From contig JAPLUA010000193.1 in the NCBI GenBank assembly GCA_026397855.1, positions 1 to 11,279 on the forward strand: a DNA stretch of 11,279 bases, given 5' to 3'. Position numbers and translations under genes: made by a program. Positions 1-4,904 of this stretch are shown here, in pieces. The notes beneath the pieces were generated by a model, which was not told where the DNA came from, made no database searches, and saw only the letters and a program-made list of their open reading frames with translations. Position 1 is the stretch's first letter. The number at the start of each line of letters is the position of its first letter. Origin of the DNA: Verrucomicrobiota bacterium (lineage in GTDB: Bacteria; Verrucomicrobiota; Verrucomicrobiia; Limisphaerales; UBA8199).

Positions 1-15
1 GTAGTTCTCGTTCAT
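1..15 (-). CDS. 5' end of an unidentified gene downstream of the STAS gene (partial)
   Basis: Read on the minus strand, the first 15 bases of the window give Met-Asn-Glu-Asn-Tyr and run off the edge. An AGAGAAG purine stretch ends about 6 bases before the ATG and could serve as a weak ribosome binding site. The gene would follow the STAS gene in the same direction after a gap of about 140 bp. A phosphatase or anti-sigma kinase partner would be a natural neighbour for a STAS protein, but five codons cannot show this. It could be a chance ATG. Confidence 0.35.
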
Positions 16-157
16 AAATGCTTCTCTAAAGACTTGCCGGGCTCAGCCCTGAAAACCCCGGCGAAACGCCCCGGCATCCCGCCCAGGGGTGCGGGAGATC
101 TCCCGGAAACTGCCGCCTGCATCGCCCCGTCCGGGGCCGTGCCGGCAGCCGGCCCGC
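16..157. other. GC-rich intergenic stretch with palindromes
   Basis: The gap downstream of the STAS gene contains a perfect 14-bp palindrome, CGGGAGATCTCCCG, at 92-105. On the minus strand a short GGCG-TTT-CGCC hairpin is followed by GGGGTTTT (about 57-69). Either could weakly terminate or pause transcription from the STAS gene, but neither has a clean stem plus U-tract. Confidence 0.3.
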
Positions 158-511
158 TCACCCGTGCGCGGCCGCCGCGGCAACCGCTTCCTCCGTGGTT
201 CCCCGGATCTTCAGCAGTTGGTCAAAGCCTGACAGGGTCAGCACATTGAGCACCATGGGGGTGAGGCAGCACAGGACAAGGCAGCCGTTCACGGACTGCG
301 CCTTCTTCGCCGTCACCATCAGACACCGCAGGCCGGCGCTGCTGACGTAATCCACGCCGGTCAAATCCAGAACCAGGCGCGCCTCGCCCGCACCGATGCG
401 CTGCTGCGCGTAGGTCTCCATCGCGACCGCTCCGTGCGCATCGAGCCGCCCCTCGATGCGGCAGACACCCACCCCGCCTTCCGCCTTGTGGTCAATCTTC
501 AGTTCGCTCAT
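158..511 (-). CDS. STAS-domain anti-sigma factor antagonist
   Basis: A 117-residue protein that is almost entirely one STAS domain (SpoIIAA/RsbV type). It starts with a beta strand (about residues 3-20) ending in EGRLDAHGA, followed by LVLDLTGVDYVSSAGLR (about 46-62). That second motif is the conserved loop holding the serine (Ser57 or Ser58) that a partner anti-sigma kinase phosphorylates in this family. Unphosphorylated antagonists bind the anti-sigma factor and release a sigma factor. The Ala-rich tail (EEAVAAAAAHG) is probably disordered. The length is normal and there is no membrane segment, so it should be cytosolic. It is transcribed away from the glycan genes, and no kinase or phosphatase is visible in the window. 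There is no recognisable Shine-Dalgarno sequence before the ATG. The family call is firm; the pathway it serves is unknown. Confidence 0.9.
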   Translation of the reverse strand: MSELKIDHKAEGGVGVCRIEGRLDAHGAVAMETYAQQRIGAGEARLVLDLTGVDYVSSAGLRCLMVTAKKAQSVNGCLVLCCLTPMVLNVLTLSGFDQLLKIRGTTEEAVAAAAAHG

Positions 512-611
512 AGATATGCAGCCATCGGCTCGTTCGTATTATGGGAGCACGCTCGCAGACAGAGGTTCTCAAGTCAAGTTTGCCGACCTGGAAGCCCGCG
601 AAGGTTTCAAG

Positions 612-631
612 TGTTCAAATTGTATTGAACA
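612..631. promoter_or_regulatory. Candidate operator: 7-bp inverted repeat over the -35 box
   Basis: TGTTCAA (612-618) and its exact reverse complement TTGAACA (625-631) are separated by 6 bases. The centre-to-centre spacing is 13 bp. The right arm contains the proposed -35 hexamer of the following gene, so a bound dimer would block RNA polymerase. Because the next gene encodes a winged-helix regulator, autoregulation is the simplest reading (inference). No second copy of the full palindrome was seen in the window. Confidence 0.5.
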
Positions 632-652
632 AACTATGCCGTGTGCTATAAC
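625..652 (+). promoter_or_regulatory. Sigma-70-like promoter for the GbsR-like regulator
   Basis: TTGAAC at 625-630, a 16-bp spacer, then TATAAC at 647-652. Both hexamers are one substitution from the sigma-70 consensus. Transcription would begin around 658-660, only about 5-7 bases before the ATG at 665, so the mRNA would be leaderless or nearly so. This also argues against the in-frame GTG at 641 as the start, since that would lie upstream of the transcript. Confidence 0.55.
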
Positions 653-664
653 TTCCCCGTCATC

Positions 665-1378
665 ATGTTGGCGGTCGAAGAAAAACAATCGGGTCCCGAT
701 ACGTGGGCGGCCAGGCCGGCCGCGCGGCTCAGCCCCCTGGAAACGGAGGTCATTGACTTCTTCGTCCAGCTTTCCCGGCTGCTCGGCCAGCCCAGGTCCC
801 TGGCGGAGATTTACGGCCTTCTGTTCATTTCCGAGCGCCCGCTGGCGATGGATGACCTGATCGAGCGGCTCCAGTTCAGCAAGGGCTCGGCCAGCCAGGG
901 CCTCAAATACCTGCGCCAGATCGGCGCGGTCAGGACGGTTTATATTGCCGGCGAACGGCGCCTCCATTACGAGGCCGTGGCCGAGCTGCGAAACCTGGCG
1001 GCCCGGTTTGTCAGCGACCAGCTTGTGCCGCACCTGAACAACGGCCAGGCCCAGCTCGACCGGGTCGCGGACATGGTCAAGCAGCTTCCGACCGCCCAGC
1101 GCGGCCGGATCAATGGCCGGGTCAAAATGCTCCAGAGCTGGGAGCGCAACGGCAGACGTTTCCTGCCGCTGGCGGTGAAGATGCTGGGGGGGGGGGGAGG
1201 GCTGGGGGGGGATGGGTGCGTGGGTTACATGGTTGCATGGGTGCATGGTTGCATGGTTGCATGGTTGCATGGGTGCATGGTTGCATGGGTGCATGGTTGC
1301 AATGGGTGCATGGTTGCATGGTTGCAATGGATTCGTGAGACATCTGCATTGAGTTTTGGTGAGAAATGGTTAATGTGA
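665..1378 (+). CDS. GbsR/MarR-like winged-helix transcriptional regulator with repeat-encoded tail
   Basis: This 237-residue protein has a winged helix at about residues 45-100. Its segments include RSLAEIYGLLFISERPLAMD, a recognition-helix region SKGSASQGLKYLRQIGAV, and a wing around TVYIAGERRLHY. The pattern fits COG1510 GbsR-type regulators. A helical region (about 105-173) probably dimerises. The start at 665 is preferred over the in-frame GTG at 641, which overlaps the -10 box. After VKMLG (about residue 174) the protein is no longer family-like: it reads through two G tracts into an 8-bp satellite, giving glycines and then a periodic MVAWVHGC-type tail of about 45 residues. The original stop has apparently been lost. 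It heads the glycan gene cluster and is a plausible local regulator of it (inference from position). The effector is unknown. Confidence 0.8.
   Translation: MLAVEEKQSGPDTWAARPAARLSPLETEVIDFFVQLSRLLGQPRSLAEIYGLLFISERPLAMDDLIERLQFSKGSASQGLKYLRQIGAVRTVYIAGERRLHYEAVAELRNLAARFVSDQLVPHLNNGQAQLDRVADMVKQLPTAQRGRINGRVKMLQSWERNGRRFLPLAVKMLGGGGGLGGDGCVGYMVAWVHGCMVAWLHGCMVAWVHGCNGCMVAWLQWIRETSALSFGEKWLM
1186..1211 (+). repeat. Two poly-G tracts (G12 and G8)
   Basis: Twelve consecutive G at 1186-1197 and eight at 1204-1211 lie inside the regulator's reading frame. Tracts of this length are prone to slipped-strand length change and to sequencing error. All three forward frames stay open through the following satellite, so a length change alters the C-terminal tail and stop position but does not truncate the regulator early. 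Confidence 0.85.
1229..1330 (+). repeat. 8-bp satellite array, unit ATGG(T/G)TGC, about 12 copies
   Basis: Nine contiguous units run from 1229 to 1300. A single extra A precedes unit 10 (1302), and another follows unit 12 (1326), with a partial unit to 1330. The units alternate between ATGGTTGC and ATGGGTGC. The unit contains no stop codon in any of the six frames. In the regulator's frame three units make eight residues, giving the Met-Val-Ala-Trp-Val/Leu-His-Gly-Cys periodicity. Confidence 0.9.
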
Positions 1379-1399
1379 GACCTTGCAGGTAAGGGCAAC

Positions 1400-1572
1400 A
1401 GCTCTGGCGCAGGGGCGCTTAGCTCAGGGATTGCCCTGAAACAGGCAGAAGATGCCTGAAACAGACATAACGGGCCGGGGATGCGACCCCGGCCAGCAGA
1501 TTGGTTTTGGCGATTTCCCGCCAAACGACCAAGGGCGGCAGCTTGTCTCCGGTTCGACCGTTCGAAAACCGG
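1400..1572 (+). other. Cluster of six successive hairpins (candidate structured RNA)
   Basis: This non-coding stretch holds six stems in a row: GCGC/GCGC inside AGCT/AGCT (1400-1424); TCAGGG/CCCTGA (1424-1439); CAGGCA/TGCCTG with a 5-base loop (1442-1458); a perfect 8-bp stem GGCCGGGG/CCCCGGCC with a 6-base loop (1473-1494); a 12-bp stem TTGGT+TTTGGCG with CGCCAAA+ACCAA, interrupted by a 2-base bulge (1501-1532); and CCGGTT/AACCGG (1549-1572). CCTGAAACAG occurs twice, 20 bp apart (1435 and 1455). No stem is followed by a U-tract, so simple termination does not explain them. It could be a 5' leader of the glycosyltransferase gene, a small RNA on either strand, or a repeat. It does not match any riboswitch I recognise. 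Confidence 0.45.
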
Positions 1573-1640
1573 CCTTTTCGCAGGGCAAGCGGATGTTGCA
1601 ACTCGCCTTTGCTCCGGCTGCTGCCGTATTGCCCCTTTGA

Positions 1641-2987
1641 ATGGTCTCGTCGCCTCGTGATCCCGCTGCCTGCGCTGCACCGAGGGCGCTGCGGGTGCTG
1701 GCGCTGATCCCGGACGCCTACGGCAGCCACGGCGGCATCTCCAAGTTCAACCGCGACCTCCTGACCGCCCTTTGCGCTGACCCCGATTGTGCCGAAGTGG
1801 TGGCGATGCCGCGATTGATGCCGGAAGCTCCGGGGCCGCTGCCTAAGAAACTGACTTGGATCACCGAAGGCCTTGGCGGCAAGTTGCACTACCTGCGCGC
1901 GGTGCTCAAAACCGCAATCCGCAATCCCTCGTCCAGTAGTCAGGATCTGCAACCCTCCCGCGGTTTTGATCTCGTCATCTGCGGGCACATCAATTTGCTG
2001 CCCGCCGCCTTCCTGGCTTGCAAGCTGGTTGCTTGCCGGAAAGCAGAAAACAGAAAGCAGAAAGCAGAAATGGGGCGGAGGACTGAGGGGGAGAGCCGAT
2101 CCGCCGGAATCAAGCCCTGCCGCCCTCCAATTGCCCTCATTATCCATGGCATTGACGTTTGGGAACCTCACCGGAGCTCACTTGTGCGATGGTTGGCTCG
2201 CCGGGTAGATGCCTTTATTTCGGTGAGCGCATTTACCAAAGAACGCTTTGTCCGCTGGTCCCGCGTCCCGGCGGCGAAGGGCATGCTCTTGCCGAACTGC
2301 ATTGATCTGACCGGATTCGAGCCGGGCGAAAAAGATCCGGAGCTGCTCAAGCGCTACGGGTTGCGCGGCCGAAAGGTGGTCATGACACTGGCAAGGTTGC
2401 TGCCCGATCGCCCCAAGGGTATTGATGAAGTGCTTGAAGCCTTGCCTTCACTCATGGCGGAGATTCCCCAGCTTTCGTACCTGATCTGCGGTGATGGGAT
2501 TGACCGCCCGCGCTTAGCTGACAAAGCTCGCTCCCTGGGCCTTACCGTTGCCGACCGGACCTCCGCACCCAGTGGTTCTGGCCTGCTCTCTGCCGATTCC
2601 CCGTCTTCCCTCTCCGATCTTCCCTCTCCGATGGTAGTCTTCGCCGGCCGGGTTCCCGAGGCGGAGAAGGCGGCCCATTACCGCCTGGCGGATGCCTTCG
2701 TCATGGCTGGATATGGTGAAGGATTCGGGATCGTATATCTCGAGGCGCTGGCATGCGGGGTGCCGGTTCTGGCCAGCACGCTGGACGCAAGCCGGGAAGC
2801 CTTGCTGGAGGGAGAAATGGGGCTGTTGGTGGATCCTCGTAACCGCGCCGAGTTACGGCAAGGGATCCTGCGAGTATTGCAACAACCGCGAGGCACGGTG
2901 CCCCCGCGTCTGGAATACTTCTCCTTCCCGAATTTTGCCAAAAGGTGTCATGCCATCGTGAACCAGCTTTGCCCATCGGCGGCCTGA
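1641..2987 (+). CDS. GT4-family glycosyltransferase with in-frame repeat insertions
   Basis: A 448-residue GT-B glycosyltransferase that probably adds a sugar to a growing surface glycan in the cytoplasm. The N-terminal domain begins LRVLALIPDAYGSHGGI (about 17-33), with the glycine-rich acceptor-side loop. LVICGHINLLP (111-121) and LIIHGIDVWEP (167-177) are typical of the family. The C-terminal domain has LPNCID (217-222), LICGDGIDR (281-289), VVFAGRVPEAEK (332-343) and the donor-site E-x7-E in EGFGIVYLE (Glu360, Glu368). It is longer than usual because of two low-complexity blocks coded by dispersed repeats: about residues 131-162 (Lys/Glu/Arg-rich) and 306-331 (Ser/Pro/Leu-rich). A smaller Ser/Gln block is near 96-107. 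The frame and all key residues survive. The ATG follows a TGA directly, and there is no Shine-Dalgarno sequence. The family is firm; the donor and acceptor are unknown. Confidence 0.9.
   Translation: MVSSPRDPAACAAPRALRVLALIPDAYGSHGGISKFNRDLLTALCADPDCAEVVAMPRLMPEAPGPLPKKLTWITEGLGGKLHYLRAVLKTAIRNPSSSSQDLQPSRGFDLVICGHINLLPAAFLACKLVACRKAENRKQKAEMGRRTEGESRSAGIKPCRPPIALIIHGIDVWEPHRSSLVRWLARRVDAFISVSAFTKERFVRWSRVPAAKGMLLPNCIDLTGFEPGEKDPELLKRYGLRGRKVVMTLARLLPDRPKGIDEVLEALPSLMAEIPQLSYLICGDGIDRPRLADKARSLGLTVADRTSAPSGSGLLSADSPSSLSDLPSPMVVFAGRVPEAEKAAHYRLADAFVMAGYGEGFGIVYLEALACGVPVLASTLDASREALLEGEMGLLVDPRNRAELRQGILRVLQQPRGTVPPRLEYFSFPNFAKRCHAIVNQLCPSAA
2033..2130 (-). repeat. AAAGCAG-type heptamer repeat inside the glycosyltransferase gene
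   Basis: From about 2041 to 2070 the sequence is built from AAGCAGA/AAAGCAG units, and purine-rich sequence continues after it. The reverse complement matches the TTTCTGC-type repeat at 7628-7657 and the related block at 9932-9961. It encodes roughly residues 131-162, where related GT4 enzymes go directly from the LLP helix to the beta strand before HG. The exact boundaries need a family alignment. Confidence 0.65.
2556..2634 (+). repeat. Pyrimidine-rich repeat block inside the glycosyltransferase gene
   Basis: The block contains two perfect 14-bp tandem copies of TCTTCCCTCTCCGA (2604-2617 and 2618-2631), preceded by related CT-rich sequence. It encodes a Ser/Pro/Leu linker of about 25 residues just before VVFAGRV. 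Family members normally have only a short turn there, because the preceding LGLTVADR would connect straight to VVFAG. Confidence 0.7.
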
Positions 2988-3149
2988 GCAGCGCGAAAGA
3001 AGGGGGAAGGCAGCAAGTGGAGACGCTGACGGGATTACGGACTACAGGACCACGGGTCTTTTGAACCGCTACTGAGGAATCCCCCGCATGCACCCCCTCT
3101 CCGCTCTCCTATCTCCTATCTCCTATCTCCGTTCTCCGAATGAGACCCC
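2988..3149. repeat. Composite of dispersed repeats between the glycosyltransferase and MNT genes
   Basis: Three repeat families abut here. The block at 3032-3056 is the reverse complement of the GTAGTCC/TGTGGTCC family also found at 4078-4112 and 5735-5766. The block at 3071-3093 (ACTGAGGAATCCCCCGCATG...) matches 10917-10939 at 21 of 23 positions. From 3094 to 3138 there is CTCCTAT-type heptamer sequence with at least three tandem units. It runs almost to the start codon of the next gene. No gene or clear terminator is seen. Confidence 0.7.
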
Positions 3150-3437
3150 ATGCGATTAAGCGCAATTGAAGCCAGCGCCATTCGCGAGGAGATCGGGCGT
3201 CTTGATCCCCAAGCCGAGGTCTATCTTTATGGCTCACGCGTGGATGATGCTGCGCGAGGGGGCGATGTTGATCTGCTGGTGGTGTCGGACACGCTCGGAT
3301 TCCGGGATATTTTGTGCCTCCGCCGGCGAATTCTCGATCGCGTCGGCTGGCAACAACTGGACCTGGTAGTGCGACGGCGGGACCAGGTGGACGAGCCCTT
3401 GGCAGCCATGGCGCAGGAGACAGGGATCAGACTATGA
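3150..3437 (+). CDS. MNT-type minimal nucleotidyltransferase (probable antitoxin)
   Basis: A 95-residue protein with the polymerase-beta-like nucleotidyltransferase fold. The signature GSRVDDAARGGDVDLLV (about residues 28-44) supplies the Gly-Ser motif and the metal-binding Asp39/Asp41 pair. The size matches MntA-like proteins, which neutralise HEPN toxins, in characterised cases by adding AMP to them. The next intact gene encodes a HEPN protein, which supports a two-gene toxin-antitoxin module. Its TGA stop lies in an ATGA sequence, the usual overlap point for the second gene of such pairs, but an inserted element now separates the two. The start follows a pyrimidine-rich repeat and has no Shine-Dalgarno sequence. 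Fold and pairing are confident; antitoxin activity is inferred from the family. Confidence 0.85.
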   Translation: MRLSAIEASAIREEIGRLDPQAEVYLYGSRVDDAARGGDVDLLVVSDTLGFRDILCLRRRILDRVGWQQLDLVVRRRDQVDEPLAAMAQETGIRL

Positions 3438-3438
3438 A

Positions 3439-3614
3439 CCTGAATCCGGCAGTTCAGAAACCACGGATGGCACAGATAACGGGGATGGGAAAGGGTTTTG
3501 TCAGGGTCCAGGACATCTTTCGCCGCCACCCGCCGGGTGAATGCTCTTTCCGCCGCAATCCCTTCTTTATCCGTGTTATCCGCGAAATCCGTGGTTCCAA
3601 CTGCTGTTTTTAGG
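3439..3614. mobile_element. MITE-like element with terminal inverted repeats between the MNT and HEPN genes
   Basis: A 176-bp insertion flanked on both sides by the 5-bp direct repeat ATGAA (3434-3438 and 3615-3619). Its ends are imperfect inverted repeats of about 55 bp. Both inner termini, read inward, carry GCAGTT, then AACCACGGAT, then GATAAC, then GGAT, at matching distances. The outermost bases also agree (CCT at both ends). The interior (about 3495-3560) codes for nothing recognisable. A 45-bp piece of the right end (3566-3610) recurs at 11101-11145 with only 2 mismatches, so the sequence is dispersed. No transposase is present, so it would be non-autonomous. The direct repeats are short and could be coincidence. 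Confidence 0.6.
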
Positions 3615-4019
3615 ATGAAGCGGGAATATGCGCGCAGCCTGCTCGAACACGGCCTCGCGGAATTGGCCAACACCCGGAGGCACCTGGACTATTCCTTCCA
3701 GCAGGTTGCAGGGTTGCCGGATGCGCTGGAACCGGCCACGGAGAAGCAACTGGAGAGTGCCGAGGCCTTCACAGGCCGCTTTGCCCGCTCGGTTGATTTG
3801 TTAGTGAACAAGGTGCTTCGCGCATTGGATCGGGTGGAATTAAAACCGGAAGGCACGCTGCTGGATGTGGTTAATCGCGCCGAGAAACGCGGGCTGGTGG
3901 AGCATGCGGAAGAACTCTGCGAAATGAAAGACGTGCGGAATATGATCGCCCATGAGGCGGATGAACTAATGGCCATATTTACCACCATGGTCTCCAAGCT
4001 CCGCAAGTCGGGCGTCTGA
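3615..4019 (+). CDS. HEPN-domain protein (probable toxin of MNT/HEPN pair)
   Basis: A 134-residue, largely helical protein with RNMIAH (Arg108-x4-His113), the R-x4-H ribonuclease motif of HEPN toxins, preceded by EMKDV as is usual. In MntA/HepT systems the fuller motif is RX4HXY, and the tyrosine is the AMPylation target. Here the His is followed by Glu-Ala, so that tyrosine is absent. The ATG at 3615 is chosen because homology-like sequence begins at MKREYARSLL. An upstream in-frame start at 3498 would lie in the inserted element. AGG touches the ATG, too close to act as a normal ribosome binding site. The gene was probably once joined to the MNT gene through an ATGA overlap. Confidence 0.82.
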   Translation: MKREYARSLLEHGLAELANTRRHLDYSFQQVAGLPDALEPATEKQLESAEAFTGRFARSVDLLVNKVLRALDRVELKPEGTLLDVVNRAEKRGLVEHAEELCEMKDVRNMIAHEADELMAIFTTMVSKLRKSGV

Positions 4020-4020
4020 T

Positions 4021-4140
4021 TTCAGCATGTCAGCATGTCAGAATGTCAGCCCCCCCTCCTCCCCACCGCCTACGTCGCGTAGGCCTGTGGTCCTGTGGTC
4101 TAGTAGTCCTCCTATCTACCATCTACTATCTCCGCTCTCC
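4021..4140 (+). repeat. Dispersed repeats spanning the HEPN-YdcF junction and the YdcF start
   Basis: CAGCATGTCAG-type octamers (4023-4050) are followed by CCTGTGGT/TAGTCC units (4078-4112) and then CTATCTACCATC-type pyrimidine repeats (to about 4140). The first block is the reverse complement of sequences at 4691-4721 and 10866-10896. The YdcF start codon and its first 30 or so codons lie inside this composite. Confidence 0.7.
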
Positions 4141-4681
4141 TGTTTTGGCCGGTCTGGCCACCGCCTGGATCATCAACGACCCGCCCGCAAAGGCCGATGC
4201 CATCGTGGTGCTCGGCGGCGGACTCGAATACCGGCCATTTGCCGCTGCCCGGCTCTTTCGCGAGGGCGTCTCGCAGCGCATCCTCGTTACCCAGCCGGAA
4301 CTGTCGCCCACTGCCCAGGCCGGCCTCGTGGTTCCCGAATTTGATCTCGCACGCCAGCTTCTCCTCACCAACGGGGTGGCGCCCGGAGCTATTCAAGCGC
4401 TCGGCACCAACGTGACCAGCACACGCGACGAAGCCCTGGCCCTGGCAACCTGGGTCAGGCAGAACCACGCCCGGTCCGTTCTGATTCCCACAGATGTTTT
4501 CCATTCCCGCCGTGTCCGCTGGATCTTCTCCCGGACCCTGCGCGGGACCGGCACCCAGGTTCACGTTGCGGCGATCGAGCCCACCCGCTACCAAAGCACC
4601 AACTGGTGGCAGCACGAGGAAGGCCTAATCGGCTTCCAGAACGAAGTCGTCAAATCCGCCTATTATCATCTGAAGTACTGA
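4043..4681 (+). CDS. YdcF/SanA-like DUF218 membrane protein
   Basis: A 212-residue protein with one N-terminal membrane segment (about residues 14-38) and a DUF218 domain. Family marks are DPPAKADAIVVLGGG (46-60), RPFAAARLFREGVSQRILVT (64-83), TSTRDEAL (about 125-132), VLIPTDVFHSRR (146-157) and the C-terminal GFQNEVVKSAYYHLKY. Proteins of this type often sit in exopolysaccharide or exosortase-linked clusters and act in envelope polymer biology, but the reaction is unsettled. The unusual point is that the membrane segment GLWSCGLVVLLSTIYYL is translated from dispersed repeat DNA, yet is hydrophobic and correctly placed before RSPVLAGLA. Several ATGs occur nearby in the repeats; 4043 is the in-frame one. 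There is no Shine-Dalgarno sequence. Confidence 0.85.
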   Translation: MSAPPPPHRLRRVGLWSCGLVVLLSTIYYLRSPVLAGLATAWIINDPPAKADAIVVLGGGLEYRPFAAARLFREGVSQRILVTQPELSPTAQAGLVVPEFDLARQLLLTNGVAPGAIQALGTNVTSTRDEALALATWVRQNHARSVLIPTDVFHSRRVRWIFSRTLRGTGTQVHVAAIEPTRYQSTNWWQHEEGLIGFQNEVVKSAYYHLKY

Positions 4682-4690
4682 CATAGGGGA

Positions 4691-4721
4691 AAAGCTGACA
4701 TCCTGACATGCTGAAATCTGA
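4691..4721 (-). repeat. CTGACAT-type dispersed repeat, copy 1 of a 31-bp pair
   Basis: The 31 bases here match 10866-10896 at 30 of 31 positions. They are also the inverted relative of the CAGCATGTCAG block at 4023-4050. The copy lies just 3' of the YdcF gene. Confidence 0.8.
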
Positions 4722-4774
4722 TGCGATGACGCTGGAGACCTCAAAACGCATGGAGGAGCCCAAACAAGCTTTGA

Positions 4775-4858
4775 GAAGCGAAAGAGCCCGACGAGCTGAT
4801 TGCCATCTGCGTGACCATGTCCAGGACCGTTAAGAACCGCCTAAACAACGTCAGATAA
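4775..4858 (+). pseudogene. 3' remnant of a second HEPN gene
   Basis: After a TGA at 4772-4774 this frame reads through EPDELIAICVTM and ends at TAA 4856-4858. It resembles the C-terminal end of the intact HEPN protein, EADELMAIFTTM, at the same distance from the stop. Eight of these 12 residues are identical. The R-x4-H motif and everything upstream are missing or unrecognisable. It directly precedes the DUF6036-type nucleotidyltransferase gene, so it may be the leftover of an older NTase/HEPN module. The fragment is short, and a protein alignment would settle it. Confidence 0.5.
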
Positions 4859-4899
4859 TCCTTCAGGTTTCAGGTCTCATCTCTCAGATCTCCAGCTTT
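4859..4899 (+). repeat. Pyrimidine-rich repeat leader before the DUF6036-type gene
   Basis: CAGGTTTCAGGTCTCATCTC-type sequence and CTCAGATCTCC units fill the gap up to the start codon at 4905. Its composition matches the other leaders in the window. It gives no Shine-Dalgarno sequence. Confidence 0.55.
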
Positions 4900-4904
4900 C
4901 TCTG

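Noticed and set aside
1225..1330. CRISPR array
   Set aside because: The repeats are contiguous 8-bp units with no spacers, and no cas gene is present.
1473..1494. Intrinsic terminator of the regulator gene
   Set aside because: The stem is strong but there is no U-tract after it. It is one of six hairpins in a row, so a simple terminator call would be misleading.
1411..1572. tRNA- or tmRNA-like look (GGGGCGCTTAGCTCAG near 1412 and GGTTCGA near 1551)
   Set aside because: The two motifs are about 135 bases apart. There is no acceptor stem pairing, no anticodon arm and no proper T-arm around GGTTCGA.
1452..1640. A 62-codon plus-strand frame ending right before the glycosyltransferase start
   Set aside because: The predicted peptide has no recognisable domain and lies over the hairpin cluster. 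The adjacency TGA-ATG is most easily chance.
569..1680. Long minus-strand open frames across the regulator and satellite (His/Pro/Cys-rich proteins)
   Set aside because: The 8-bp satellite contains no stop in any frame, so long frames arise automatically. Their sequences are periodic or look like reverse translations of the real regulator.
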